Positions 1 to 7,138 of a DNA stretch of 13,139 bases are shown in pieces (the stretch's first letter is position 1; each line of letters starts with the position of its first letter). Source of the DNA: ZC4RG29 sp036273935 (lineage in GTDB: Bacteria > Bacteroidota > Bacteroidia > Cytophagales > Cyclobacteriaceae); contig DASUGQ010000059.1 in NCBI GenBank assembly GCA_036273935.1, forward strand, positions 1-13,139. Direction: 5' to 3'. Position numbers and translations under genes: made by a program. The notes below the pieces were generated by a model. It saw nothing but the letters and a program-made list of their open reading frames with translations. It made no database searches and was not told the DNA's origin.

Positions 1-24
1 ATTATCCACCAAAAAACCAACACA

Positions 25-696
25 ATGGAAACACAAGCAAAAAACACCCGAAGAAAATTTATTGGAACACTGGCGTTGGGAGCAACTGCGGGATTGTCCG
101 CAATGGGCGCCACGTTCAAGAAGAACACAATGAATCTAACCACGGGGACAGACGAAGCGGAAATCTGGTTCAAAAAAATTAAAGGAAATCATCGGGTGGT
201 CTTTGATACTGCCGAACCGAACAATGCTTTCGGCATCATCTGGACGTGGGGTTTCTACGCCACCAATAACCAGACCGGTTCGCCAGACAGCGACATCACG
301 GCAGTATGCGTCTTCCGTCACAACGCCATACCCTTCGCCCTCGAAGACAAGTTGTGGAGCAAGTACAAACTGGGTGAAGTATTCAAGATCACGGACAACC
401 GAACCCAAAAGCCGGCCACCCGAAATCCTTTCTACAATGCTACTGACGGCGACTTCGCTTTAAATGGCGTTGATGGCGTGAAAAAATTGCAGGAGCGGGG
501 AGCCATGTTCTGCGCCTGTAACCTTGCTCTCACGGTGTACAGCGGGATCGTTGCAAAAGCAATGGGACTTGACGCCGAAGCGGTACGGAAAGAGTGGGTG
601 AGTGGTGTGCTTCCCGGAATTCAAATCGTACCTGCGGGTATCTGGGCATTGGACCGCGCTCAACAGCACGACTGCTCCTACATTTACGCGGGCTAG
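25..696 (+). CDS. Tat-exported DsrE/DsrF-like sulfur-relay family protein
   Basis: This 223-residue protein begins with a twin-arginine signal: Thr-Arg-Arg-Lys-Phe-Ile-Gly at residues 8-14, then a hydrophobic stretch to about residue 29. It should therefore be exported folded to the periplasm. The remainder resembles the DsrE/DsrF-like fold. It has an early beta strand (HRVVFDTAEPNNAFG, 56-70), a Cys-rich segment FCACN (C163, C165) before a helix, and an ending of the type LPGIQIVPAGIWALDRAQQ, which is typical of the family. DsrE-type proteins are small sulfur carriers or sulfur-reduction proteins that use a conserved cysteine; C163 or C165 is the candidate here. It is first in a same-strand set with a putative outer-membrane protein and a TauE/SafE exporter, which supports a sulfur role. 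The start at 25 is chosen because it puts the Arg pair at the usual place. Family assignment is fairly sure; the substrate is unknown. Confidence 0.75.
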   Translation: METQAKNTRRKFIGTLALGATAGLSAMGATFKKNTMNLTTGTDEAEIWFKKIKGNHRVVFDTAEPNNAFGIIWTWGFYATNNQTGSPDSDITAVCVFRHNAIPFALEDKLWSKYKLGEVFKITDNRTQKPATRNPFYNATDGDFALNGVDGVKKLQERGAMFCACNLALTVYSGIVAKAMGLDAEAVRKEWVSGVLPGIQIVPAGIWALDRAQQHDCSYIYAG

Positions 697-724
697 TGCT
701 TCACAGAAAATTCAATATCCTATT

Positions 725-730
725 GGGAGG
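725..730 (+). promoter_or_regulatory. Shine-Dalgarno-like GGGAGG deciding the start at 738
   Basis: GGGAGG lies 7 bases before the ATG at 738. Most starts in this window lack such a site. It supports 738 over the open frame's upstream extension to 594, which would overlap the preceding gene by about 100 bases and would bury the signal peptide. Confidence 0.5.
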
Positions 731-737
731 AAAGTTT

Positions 738-1490
738 ATGATCAGTGCTGGCCGTTTATTGTGTTTAGGGTGCCTAGCGATAGGATTGAAATCTATGGCG
801 CAACAACCCGTGAGTAAGGCTGACAAACAGCCTTACTCACTCTCGTTGACACCCAAACTTCACTCAACGGGGCATTCGCCTTATAGCGGAGTTTATTTGA
901 ATCATGATCCCAATCTGGAAATTGGATTATCGTTTAAGTATAAACAGATGGGCGGCTTCATTACTAAAAATCTCGACTTTGTCGATGTGCATTCGCCTGT
1001 CAATTATACTTCCATTGGAGTATACAAATCTTTCCAACTGAGTGAGTCGTTTAAGATAATGCCTTATGTGGGGTATTTTTTCGGACAGTCTCATTCATTC
1101 AGAGATGACAACTCCGATATGTGGTCAGGAGTAGTCATGCAATTAAAGGTTAATCCCTGGCTGACCCTTGATAACACGGCTCTTTTCGGTAATCTGATAA
1201 AGCACCATACGCATGCTTCGGTGGCGAACAGAGTGAATGCTACTGCGTTGGTTGGGAAATTTAAGCTGGACGCCTATGTATGGTATGCCCATTCGTTAAG
1301 GGCACCTCATTTTGTGTCGGCTAGTCTGGCGATCACTTCTCCGGACTGGGTGATTACGCCATCGATATCGGCAAGAGTACAGGTTGCCATGCTGCAACAA
1401 ATCGCTAATAAAACACCAGAAGGTGCTATTTATCGTGGCGCCCTGATGTCGCTTATCATTCCAATTGATCTTTCAACGACAAGAGACTAA
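738..1490 (+). CDS. Exported protein of unknown function, probable outer-membrane beta-barrel
   Basis: The frame is open from 594, but the ATG at 738 gives a 250-residue protein with a clear signal peptide (MISAGRLLCLGCLAIGLKSMAQ, cleavage near residue 18-21) and a good ribosome binding site. The mature part alternates hydrophobic and polar residues in short strands rich in Tyr, Phe and Gly (for example SIGVYKSFQL, KIMPYVGYFFG, MWSGVVMQLKV, KLDAYVWYAHS). This is what a small outer-membrane barrel looks like; that reading is inference, since no specific family is recognised. The terminal residue is not aromatic, unlike many barrels. The gene sits 41 bases after the DsrE-like gene and 14 bases before the TauE/SafE gene, so co-transcription is likely. 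It could be a porin-like pore serving the same pathway. A perfect 13-bp hairpin occupies codons 25-35. Confidence 0.65.
   Translation: MISAGRLLCLGCLAIGLKSMAQQPVSKADKQPYSLSLTPKLHSTGHSPYSGVYLNHDPNLEIGLSFKYKQMGGFITKNLDFVDVHSPVNYTSIGVYKSFQLSESFKIMPYVGYFFGQSHSFRDDNSDMWSGVVMQLKVNPWLTLDNTALFGNLIKHHTHASVANRVNATALVGKFKLDAYVWYAHSLRAPHFVSASLAITSPDWVITPSISARVQVAMLQQIANKTPEGAIYRGALMSLIIPIDLSTTRD
810..840 (+). other. Perfect 13-bp stem-loop inside the coding region
   Basis: GTGAGTAAGGCTG (810-822) and CAGCCTTACTCAC (828-840) are exact reverse complements around a five-base ACAAA loop. The stem falls in the coding sequence immediately after the signal-peptide codons. No T tract follows, so a classical terminator is unlikely. 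It may modulate translation of the exported protein, mark a processing site, or be a chance local inverted duplication. Confidence 0.6.
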
Positions 1491-1504
1491 AGAATTAATT
1501 TATT

Positions 1505-2290
1505 ATGGAGTTTGCCGGATATTTGGCGTTAATCAGTATTGGGATAATTTTATCCATCATAGGCGGGGGCGGGTCACTACTTTCGGTACCCATATTGGTC
1601 TACCTGTTTTCGCTGGATATCGTTATGGCATCTTCTTACTCATTATTCATTGTGGGTACGACCAGTCTTTTAGGTGCCCTGCTGAAACAGAAGGAAGAGC
1701 GCGTTGATATGCGTTCCGGCATCATCTTCAGCGGCAGCTCTGTCGTCGCTATCTTTTCAACACGCAAATGGATACTCCCCTCGATACCGGGGGAGATAAT
1801 GATTGGCGATAGCATCCTCCTCACGAAACGCGCTTTGATCCTGACAGTTTTCGCATTGCTGGCAATGACGGCGTCGCTTATTATTCTCCTGAAGCATGAC
1901 TGGTCATCTGCTGATCATAGAAAACAACAACTGAAATTTTTGCTTCCCGTCGGCTTCATGACCGGCATGCTCGCCGGGTTTGTCGGGGCTGGGGGTGGTT
2001 TTCTCATCCTTCCTGCACTCATCATTTTTGCGCGTTTGCCATTTAAAGTAGCAGTAGTGACTACGTTAATGGTCATCGGTTTTAATTCATTGCTGGGATT
2101 TTTAGGCGATGTGATGAATTATCCAATCAATTGGCTATTCCTGCTTATCGTTACAAGTCTTGCTACCTTCGGTATGTTGCTCGGCCATCTCTTCAGCAAA
2201 AAAATTCCCGTACATTATTTACGTTCATCCTTTGGGTGGATTATGCTGATCACCGCCATAGTGATTCTTGTGAAAGAATTGTTTCTTTGA
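1505..2290 (+). CDS. TauE/SafE family membrane transporter (sulfite/anion exporter type)
   Basis: This 261-residue, very hydrophobic protein has about eight membrane segments in two homologous halves. Each half opens with the glycine-rich family signature: IGGGGSLLSVPILVYL at 19-34 and VGAGGGFLILPALIIF at 160-175. That two-fold repeat identifies the TauE/SafE family, whose members move sulfite, sulfoacetate and other sulfur or organic anions across the inner membrane. A cytoplasmic, charged linker (about residues 130-143) separates the halves. The length is normal for the family. It starts 14 bases after the putative barrel gene, with no Shine-Dalgarno sequence, and is probably translated from a shared message. 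With the Tat-exported DsrE-like protein upstream, sulfite or another sulfur species is the most reasonable substrate, but the sequence does not prove it. Confidence 0.85.
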   Translation: MEFAGYLALISIGIILSIIGGGGSLLSVPILVYLFSLDIVMASSYSLFIVGTTSLLGALLKQKEERVDMRSGIIFSGSSVVAIFSTRKWILPSIPGEIMIGDSILLTKRALILTVFALLAMTASLIILLKHDWSSADHRKQQLKFLLPVGFMTGMLAGFVGAGGGFLILPALIIFARLPFKVAVVTTLMVIGFNSLLGFLGDVMNYPINWLFLLIVTSLATFGMLLGHLFSKKIPVHYLRSSFGWIMLITAIVILVKELFL

Positions 2291-2473
2291 TTTTTTAGGC
2301 ATAGCTAACGATGCGTGATTTTTTTAAGCACGCCCAAATTCAATTCAATCAAAAATCATCACAAAAAATTCCAACATCAGGTCCAAAATTGGAAATCACA
2401 TTTGTCTTTAATGTATAGAGCGCTGACATAACGTAGCTTTCATTTAATCAATAATATTTTAACATAAAACCGA

Positions 2474-2890
2474 ATGAATTCAAGTGTGCAAACCAGGATG
2501 AATTATTGGGCAGTAAGTGCAACTGGCATTTTAGCATTTGCGCTTAGCCTGCTGTGGTATAGCCCCCTGATGTTTGGCAAAATCTGGATGCAATACCGAC
2601 ACGCGCCAAATCCATCTACTCCCCAGTGGACGATTGCCTTTGCTCCGCTGAGGGAAGTCTTAGCCTCGTATGTCGTGGCCGTGCTGATTGTTCGATTGGG
2701 ATTGAGTGATTGGAAAGCAAGCGCTCGCTTAATGGTCATACTCTGGGCTGCTTTTCACGCTGTTGGAATGGCGGGAGCGATCCTTTGGGATAACATGCAA
2801 TGGCAACTTGGAGTTGTGCACGCTGGTGACTGGTTGGTGAAATTGGTTTTCATCGGAATTGTTTTAACGATGTGGATGAGGCAAAGATGA
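2474..2890 (+). CDS. DUF1761 family integral membrane protein
   Basis: This 138-residue protein has about four membrane segments: roughly 11-30, 60-78, 83-105 and 116-135. The first contains the family hallmark (ALSLLWYSPLMFGKIWM, 23-39), and the protein matches the usual DUF1761 length and layout. The function of the family is unknown. The Met at residue 9 (base 2498) is an alternative start that lines up better with homologues, which usually begin Met-Asn-Tyr; the longer form is listed. The 183 bases between the TauE/SafE gene and this one hold only weak dyads and no convincing terminator, so whether it is a separate unit is unclear. No functional link to its neighbours is apparent. Confidence 0.75.
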   Translation: MNSSVQTRMNYWAVSATGILAFALSLLWYSPLMFGKIWMQYRHAPNPSTPQWTIAFAPLREVLASYVVAVLIVRLGLSDWKASARLMVILWAAFHAVGMAGAILWDNMQWQLGVVHAGDWLVKLVFIGIVLTMWMRQR

Positions 2891-3014
2891 AGAAAGACAT
2901 TGGCCCGTTTTAACCCGTGATCCTATATCATTTAATTAAAGAGATGCTTTCCCTGCAATGCAGGCACTGAGCAAAATCTTTTGATATTAAAAAAGAAACA
3001 GGACAGGGCTGATT

Positions 3015-3141
3015 ATGTTTTCGCAACAGCAAAGAATTGTCGGGGAATATGTCCGCCAGGCAACCCTAATCTCTCTTCCTGTGTATGAGCTTACATAAAG
3101 AGGGCTGCTGCCAGAACCAGTCTCTCTCACCTAAAAATTAA
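3015..3141 (+). pseudogene. Possible frameshifted remnant of a RIC/ScdA N-terminal domain
   Basis: A 27-codon frame from ATG 3015 reads MFSQQQRIVGEYVRQ and continues to LPVYELT before a stop. The next frame over, from about 3085, reads HKEGCCQNQSLS and stops at 3141. Joined, these resemble the short N-terminal domain of iron-sulfur-cluster repair proteins (RIC/ScdA/YtfE): an 'I-V-x-E-x-V' helix, then V-[FY]-E, then Cys-Cys followed by a Gly/Asn-rich Ser-Leu. Between the Glu codon and the first Cys codon there are 16 bases where six codons (18) would be usual, consistent with a small deletion. The match is short and may be chance. The rest of 2891-3152 shows no gene. Confidence 0.22.
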
Positions 3142-3152
3142 CAACCCCATTT

Positions 3153-4700
3153 ATGAAAACTTTGAACGCATCGATTGAGGCTGTGAGGTCATTGGTGATT
3201 CTCGGCAGCGTGCTGGCCCTGATGTTTGGATTTGAGAGATGCTCGGACGACAACTCGGTAAATCCAGGACATGTTACCTTCCAAACAAACAGTACCCTTG
3301 GAGATATTCTGGTCGATGGCAAGGGCAAAACGCTTTATATTTTTTCCAAAGACGTCGCCGGCCAAAGCCAATGCACAGGTGGTTGCCTTACGCAATGGCC
3401 GGTTTATTTTGCAGAAGATATTACACCCGGTGCCGGAATTGATGCCGCGGATTTTTCAACCATCACCCGTAGTGACGGACAGCAGCAGACGGCATTTCAG
3501 GGATGGCCTCTATATTACTACTCCGGTGATAACGCATCGGGCGACACAAATGGGGAAGCGATCGGGAATCTGTGGTTTGTCGCTAAGCCGGGAGGTTATT
3601 CGATCATGATCGGCAACGGTCAACTCGTGGGGAAAGACGGCAAAAGTTATACAAGCGATTACGCCGAAGGAACGGGAAGTACCGAATATTTTGTGGATGG
3701 CAACGGCAGGACGCTTTACATGTTCAGCAAGGACTTTAATGACGTCAATAAATTCAGTAATGGCGAAGCTACCCATGATGCCATCTGGCCGGTCTTTTAT
3801 TCTGAAATTGATGCGCTGCCGAGTACCTTGAACAGCGAGGATTTCGGAGAGATCGGCGTTTTCGGAAATGACCAGGTTACTTACAAAGGACATCCACTTT
3901 ACTACTTTGGAGAAGATGCTAACCGGGGCGAGACAAAAGGCGTAAGCATGGGTCTTTCCAATGGCGTACCGACGTGGCCTGTTGTCAACTCCAATACGAC
4001 CGCTGCCGCTGAGCAGCCAACGGTAATGCTATCGGCTAATGGATACCTGACCGATAACCTCGGCCGAAGCTTGTATTTCTTTGCCAAGGATATTACAGGC
4101 GTTACGGCGTGCACTGGTGACTGTCTGAACACCTGGCCGATATTCAATGCCGACCATATCACATTGCCTGCAGGCTCAACGCTTAATGCCGATGATTTTG
4201 CTTTCATTGGAGACGGTGACACCCGCCAGACTACCTACAATGGAAGGCCGCTGTATTATTTTTCAGAAACCCACGATGGCGTGATCCAGGCTGCCGGGCT
4301 AACGGGAGGTGACGGATTTGCTACCGTATGGTTCATAGCGAGGCCGGATTACAGTCTGATGGTAGCCCACAACGGAACGACCCGCTATTTGACCGACGCC
4401 AATGGACGCACCCTGTACCTCCATTCGCCCGATCAAAATGGCGTCAATACATTCTCCACCGGCGTTGCTGCTCATGACGACAACTGGCCCCTCTTCTTTG
4501 CTGAATTAAACGACATGTCGAAACTTCCAGCAGGGATGAGCGCCGATGATTTTGGGTCCATTACCGTCTTTGATCATTCACAACTTACTTACAGAGGATG
4601 GCCCATGTATTATTTTGTCCAGGATGTTGAAAAGGGCGATGCAAAAGGAGTGAGCGATATCTGGCCATTGGCGACCAGCGCCACCACCGTGGCTCCGTAA
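3153..4700 (+). CDS. Secreted repeat lipoprotein (YxFxxD / COG4315 type), four repeats
   Basis: This 515-residue protein has a hydrophobic N-terminus ending at Cys30, followed by Ser-Asp-Asp, the acidic tail many Bacteroidota surface lipoproteins carry. The -1 residue is Arg, an imperfect lipobox, so lipidation is likely but not certain. Four repeats of about 115-120 residues follow (PF03640-like). Each has G-[KR]-[ST]-LYxF-x2-D, then a Trp-Pro, then G-x-P-[LM]-YYY/F. The YxFxxD-type motifs start at Y62, Y189, Y308 and Y422; the last is degenerate (LYLHSPD). Repeats 1 and 3 contain Cys-x3-Cys (C74/C78, C320/C324). Repeats 2 and 4 have no Cys and carry His-Asp (H208, H441) in that loop. This suggests duplication of a two-repeat unit. 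Family function is unknown. The gene is monocistronic, ending at a strong terminator. Confidence 0.85.
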   Translation: MKTLNASIEAVRSLVILGSVLALMFGFERCSDDNSVNPGHVTFQTNSTLGDILVDGKGKTLYIFSKDVAGQSQCTGGCLTQWPVYFAEDITPGAGIDAADFSTITRSDGQQQTAFQGWPLYYYSGDNASGDTNGEAIGNLWFVAKPGGYSIMIGNGQLVGKDGKSYTSDYAEGTGSTEYFVDGNGRTLYMFSKDFNDVNKFSNGEATHDAIWPVFYSEIDALPSTLNSEDFGEIGVFGNDQVTYKGHPLYYFGEDANRGETKGVSMGLSNGVPTWPVVNSNTTAAAEQPTVMLSANGYLTDNLGRSLYFFAKDITGVTACTGDCLNTWPIFNADHITLPAGSTLNADDFAFIGDGDTRQTTYNGRPLYYFSETHDGVIQAAGLTGGDGFATVWFIARPDYSLMVAHNGTTRYLTDANGRTLYLHSPDQNGVNTFSTGVAAHDDNWPLFFAELNDMSKLPAGMSADDFGSITVFDHSQLTYRGWPMYYFVQDVEKGDAKGVSDIWPLATSATTVAP

Positions 4701-4717
4701 TTGGATCGATTGCTGCG

Positions 4718-4751
4718 AAAAGGATCCAGCCATCAATGGTTGGATCCTTTT
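4718..4751. terminator. Bidirectional intrinsic terminator between convergent genes
   Basis: AAAAGGATCCA (4718-4728) pairs perfectly with TGGATCCTTTT (4741-4751). The stem extends inward through a G-T pair and three further pairs to a TCAA tetraloop at 4733-4736, giving about 15 pairs. The A run on one side and T run on the other let it serve both strands. The right arm lies inside the last codons of the leftward gene ending at 4733, so for that gene the hairpin overlaps the stop codon. Confidence 0.85.
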
Positions 4752-5476
4752 GTGTTAGGTTCAAACTCACTTTCTCTGATAGGCTCGTTCAGGATTACCT
4801 TTTCTACCATTGTAGTAAGGATCACTTGTTCATTCAATTTTCTTACCACGTTGAACGGAACCTTTATTCCGGAAATATTGCGATAGTCGCTATAGAATGT
4901 AGTCAGCCATTCTCCTTGCATTTCCGGGTTTTTCGATAAGGCCTTCTTCATCATTAATTTGGAGGTCTCTGCATCAAAATAGTAATACTCCAGGTCTCCG
5001 TTCTTGCGAACGAATTTGATTTTGAAACATACCTTTTGTTCTACCGTGTCCATTCCCTCCAACACTGCCTGGTGCCCTTTAGACTCGTAATTGATTAATG
5101 CGTCTTCCAACTCCACATCTGCCTCGTTTACCATGGACAGCGCGGCACTGCCCGTGAGTATTGTGGGAGTCTTTTCGTCATTGAAGGCATCGATCTTCCA
5201 ACCTCGGGTTCCGTTGAAGCCCTGTGCATAGTATTTTTCATTTTCGCCGACAATAAATTTGTATCGGTTAGGTGATTTTGCATAGGAGTCAAAATTAAAT
5301 TTCATCCCACCATAGTCATAGGTGCCGTGGATCATCATGGTCTTAATACGATGCCACGCATGTTTTCCACCGATGAAACTCACATAACCCGCAATAACCT
5401 GATCTGCCGTCTGTGCGTGTGCTGTGAATGCGATAAGAGCGAGTGTAAAAAGGAGAAGTGATTTTTTGAATAGCAT
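4733..5476 (-). CDS. LolA-like periplasmic outer-membrane lipoprotein-sorting protein
   Basis: This 247-residue protein has a clear signal peptide (hydrophobic core 6-18, cleavage after Ala-His-Ala at 19-21). The mature start, 'ADQVIAGYVSFIGGKHAWHRIKTM', is the usual opening of Bacteroidota proteins annotated as outer-membrane lipoprotein-sorting proteins. They share the open half-barrel of LolA/LolB that binds acyl chains. Successive strand pairs follow (MKFNFDSYAKSPNRYKF, GTRGWKIDAF, CFKIKFVRKNGDLEYYYFD, GIKVPFNVVRKLNEQ). The short Gly-Trp motif after a 'YDG/FNG' turn is typical. These proteins differ from true LolA and may bind lipids or lipoproteins during stress. The gene is 195 bases downstream of a Spy-like gene on the same strand, so it may be the distal gene of the ECF sigma unit. 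That gap shows no gene or clear terminator. Confidence 0.75.
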   Translation of the reverse strand: MLFKKSLLLFTLALIAFTAHAQTADQVIAGYVSFIGGKHAWHRIKTMMIHGTYDYGGMKFNFDSYAKSPNRYKFIVGENEKYYAQGFNGTRGWKIDAFNDEKTPTILTGSAALSMVNEADVELEDALINYESKGHQAVLEGMDTVEQKVCFKIKFVRKNGDLEYYYFDAETSKLMMKKALSKNPEMQGEWLTTFYSDYRNISGIKVPFNVVRKLNEQVILTTMVEKVILNEPIRESEFEPNTKGSNH

Positions 5477-5671
5477 GGGGAATCTATTTATGCGGTCAGC
5501 AAATTAAAAGAGTTTTCCGAAACCCGGGCGACAAAGTTTCATCTACAGCAGGAAATTGAACATTAGTGGTGTAAGCAGGTTGGGTTCGATATTCATTCCT
5601 GAACTCTCGCTGGCTGCATTAACATCATTGACGATTAAAGAGATTATTTGTTTTCTTCTTCATGGCTAAGA

Positions 5672-6079
5672 TTATCGGTGGCGTCTTCTACCGTTCCAGC
5701 GCCCTTTTGCTTCAGCATCAAATTTATCGAGTCGTTCCCACTGGCCAGGTGTTAAAATGGGTTTCAGTTGACTTTTGACGGAGTCTAATACATTACCCAT
5801 TTGCGCGTTGGCGCGCTGTTCAATGGAATCAATCTCTGTAGCAGCCCATGCGGTAATCGGTCTTATTTGCCTTGACTGTGCGCTGTCCGGCATCACAATC
5901 CGGTTGATCGTTCCGACAAACCATTCCCTTTTGCCCGGTGGTTCATGCCGGGGTTGACCGCTGTGGAGCTGTCGGTGATTTACCTTGTAGAAAAATCCGG
6001 GAATCAAAATGCCGAGGATTATTCCAATGGTTAGCGTAGAAACTAATATGATGATTGATTTTTTGCGTTCGTTGGTCAT
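5672..6079 (-). CDS. Spy/CpxP-like periplasmic sensor of an ECF sigma operon
   Basis: This 135-residue protein has one N-terminal membrane anchor (about 8-30) and a small, charged, helical periplasmic domain. The C-terminal segment 'LKPILTPGQWERLDKF' (105-120) is the helix-turn pattern (LTPeQ) characteristic of Spy/CpxP and zinc-resistance-associated proteins. The tail is basic (RRRHR). Such proteins in ECF operons are thought to sense misfolded protein or metals in the periplasm and feed this to the anti-sigma factor. Its ATG overlaps the stop of the anti-sigma gene by 4 bases (ATGA, 6076-6079), which indicates translational coupling and stoichiometric production. The ligand is unknown. It lacks a cleavable signal peptide and so is probably membrane-tethered. 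Confidence 0.7.
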   Translation of the reverse strand: MTNERKKSIIILVSTLTIGIILGILIPGFFYKVNHRQLHSGQPRHEPPGKREWFVGTINRIVMPDSAQSRQIRPITAWAATEIDSIEQRANAQMGNVLDSVKSQLKPILTPGQWERLDKFDAEAKGRWNGRRRHR

Positions 6080-6501
6080 AAATCCTTGTTTAAAATTTCA
6101 GAAAAATCAAAAGACATTATTTCGTCCTCCTGTTCCACCGTGCGTTCAAAGCCAAGTATAGATTTCAGACTACTTTCTTCCGCCAGCCAGGCATTCAGGA
6201 TAAGTAAGGCGACTACTATGCCGAGTGCGGCAAGTTGAAACCGCTTGAAGAAAGAAAAAATCTGTCGGTCAATAACAATCCCGGAATTTAGAATTTTCAG
6301 CACAAGCCTGGAGGCGAAGTTAGGACCGAATGTTGCCGTTTCCCGGGACCTGATCACGTCCCTGATCTTGTTGTGCATAGCCAGTTGTTTAGCAAGGTCA
6401 GGATGCTGACGCATCTCCCCGAGAAACTTTTCCTTTTCGGCATTGTTCATGGGGATGTCGAGCGACCGTATGTATAAATCTTCCAATTCCTGGTGGTTCA
6501 T
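6076..6501 (-). CDS. Probable anti-sigma factor, single-pass membrane protein
   Basis: This 141-residue protein has an N-terminal cytoplasmic part (1-85) starting 'MNHQELEDLYIRSLDIPMNNAEKEKF', resembling the short helical anti-sigma domains of Bacteroidota in which a few helices clamp the sigma factor. One membrane segment follows at about 89-106, then an acidic periplasmic tail of about 35 residues. There is no zinc-binding His-x3-Cys-x2-Cys motif, so it is not a classical ZAS protein. The assignment rests mainly on position. It lies directly downstream of the ECF sigma gene and overlaps it by 4 bases (ATGA at 6498-6501), and it overlaps the Spy-like gene in the same way. The periplasmic tail would contact the Spy-like partner. 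No catalytic features were seen. Confidence 0.7.
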   Translation of the reverse strand: MNHQELEDLYIRSLDIPMNNAEKEKFLGEMRQHPDLAKQLAMHNKIRDVIRSRETATFGPNFASRLVLKILNSGIVIDRQIFSFFKRFQLAALGIVVALLILNAWLAEESSLKSILGFERTVEQEDEIMSFDFSEILNKDL

Positions 6502-7037
6502 GTCGTTAAATATTTTGACAACACTTCCTTTAATTTCTTTTGAGCCCTGGACAATCGGGATAACACGGTGCCAATAGGGATATCCAGAATCTTCGCCGTC
6601 TCCTCAGTTGAGTAGCCTTCGATCATTCGAAGCGTGACGACCAATCGGAAATCAGGGTCGAGTTTATTGATTTCGTATCGCACTGCTTCTTTTGTTTCAA
6701 TGTTACTCTCCTCTGACGTTGCTTCGTGCCCCGCTTCAAGGGGGCGCAATAAATTCCATTTTCTCTTTCGCCGCTTTAGCTCGTTCAGCGACAGGTTGAT
6801 CGCGATGCGAATGAGGTAAGTTCCGAGCGATGACTCGCCCCTGAACTTATCCAACGTTTCATAAAGCCGTATAAAAACCTCCTGACCTGTGTCAACCGCC
6901 TCTGGCGTATCGCCGAGCATCGACTTCACGACGCCAGCTACCTTTCCTTCATAACGTTGCACAAGCGTTTTGAATGCAGACATGTCACCGGCACGGGCAT
7001 CTGCTATCAGTTGTTCATCGCCTGTCTGGTCATTCAT
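6498..7037 (-). CDS. ECF-type RNA polymerase sigma factor (sigma-70 family)
   Basis: From the ATG at 7037 this is a 179-residue protein of normal ECF length. Sigma region 2 spans about 18-91, with the -10 contacting segment 'GQEVFIRLYETLDKFRGESSLGTYLIRIAINLSLNELKRRKR'-like at 51-92. A short linker follows, then region 4 (about 120-173), with the helix-turn-helix 'YSTEETAKILDIPIGTVLSRLSRA' beginning at 142. Codon 142 onward recognises the -35 element. An in-frame TTG at 7103 would add 22 residues that do not resemble sigma region 2; the ATG start is preferred. The gene heads a coupled sigma / anti-sigma / Spy-like set, so it probably responds to envelope or metal stress and activates its own operon. 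Its leader contains one copy of a 9-bp word, and its first codons (bases 7022-7030) contain another. Confidence 0.88.
   Translation of the reverse strand: MNDQTGDEQLIADARAGDMSAFKTLVQRYEGKVAGVVKSMLGDTPEAVDTGQEVFIRLYETLDKFRGESSLGTYLIRIAINLSLNELKRRKRKWNLLRPLEAGHEATSEESNIETKEAVRYEINKLDPDFRLVVTLRMIEGYSTEETAKILDIPIGTVLSRLSRAQKKLKEVLSKYLTT
7022..7030 (+). repeat. CTGTCTGGT word, copy 1 (inside sigma gene start)
   Basis: An exact 9-base word within codons 3-5 of the ECF sigma gene, in + orientation. It matches two further copies at 7139-7147 (inverted) and 7183-7191. Confidence 0.5.
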
Positions 7038-7138
7038 GATATAAGATAGCCGGTTTCGAAGCCGTTTCGCATTAGACAATCTGATGGCATCCGTTATTCC
7101 CAAGAAGATAAGATATTTTTGATGCCCTTCTTTTTTTT

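Noticed and set aside
594..737. Upstream extension of the barrel-like gene to 594
   Set aside because: It overlaps the DsrE-like gene and hides a good signal peptide; a ribosome binding site and ATG at 738 fit better.
2313..2333. GCGTG / CACGC dyad after the TauE/SafE gene as a terminator
   Set aside because: Only five pairs with an 11-base loop, and the T run is in the loop, not after the stem.
5540..5640. Short - strand frame ending 'MNIEPNLLTPLMFNFLL' in the gap before the LolA-like gene
   Set aside because: Only 17 codons from its Met, no family match and no ribosome binding site.
7038..7103. Longer sigma factor start at TTG 7103
   Set aside because: The extra 22 residues do not resemble sigma region 2, and a TTG start is less likely than the ATG at 7037.
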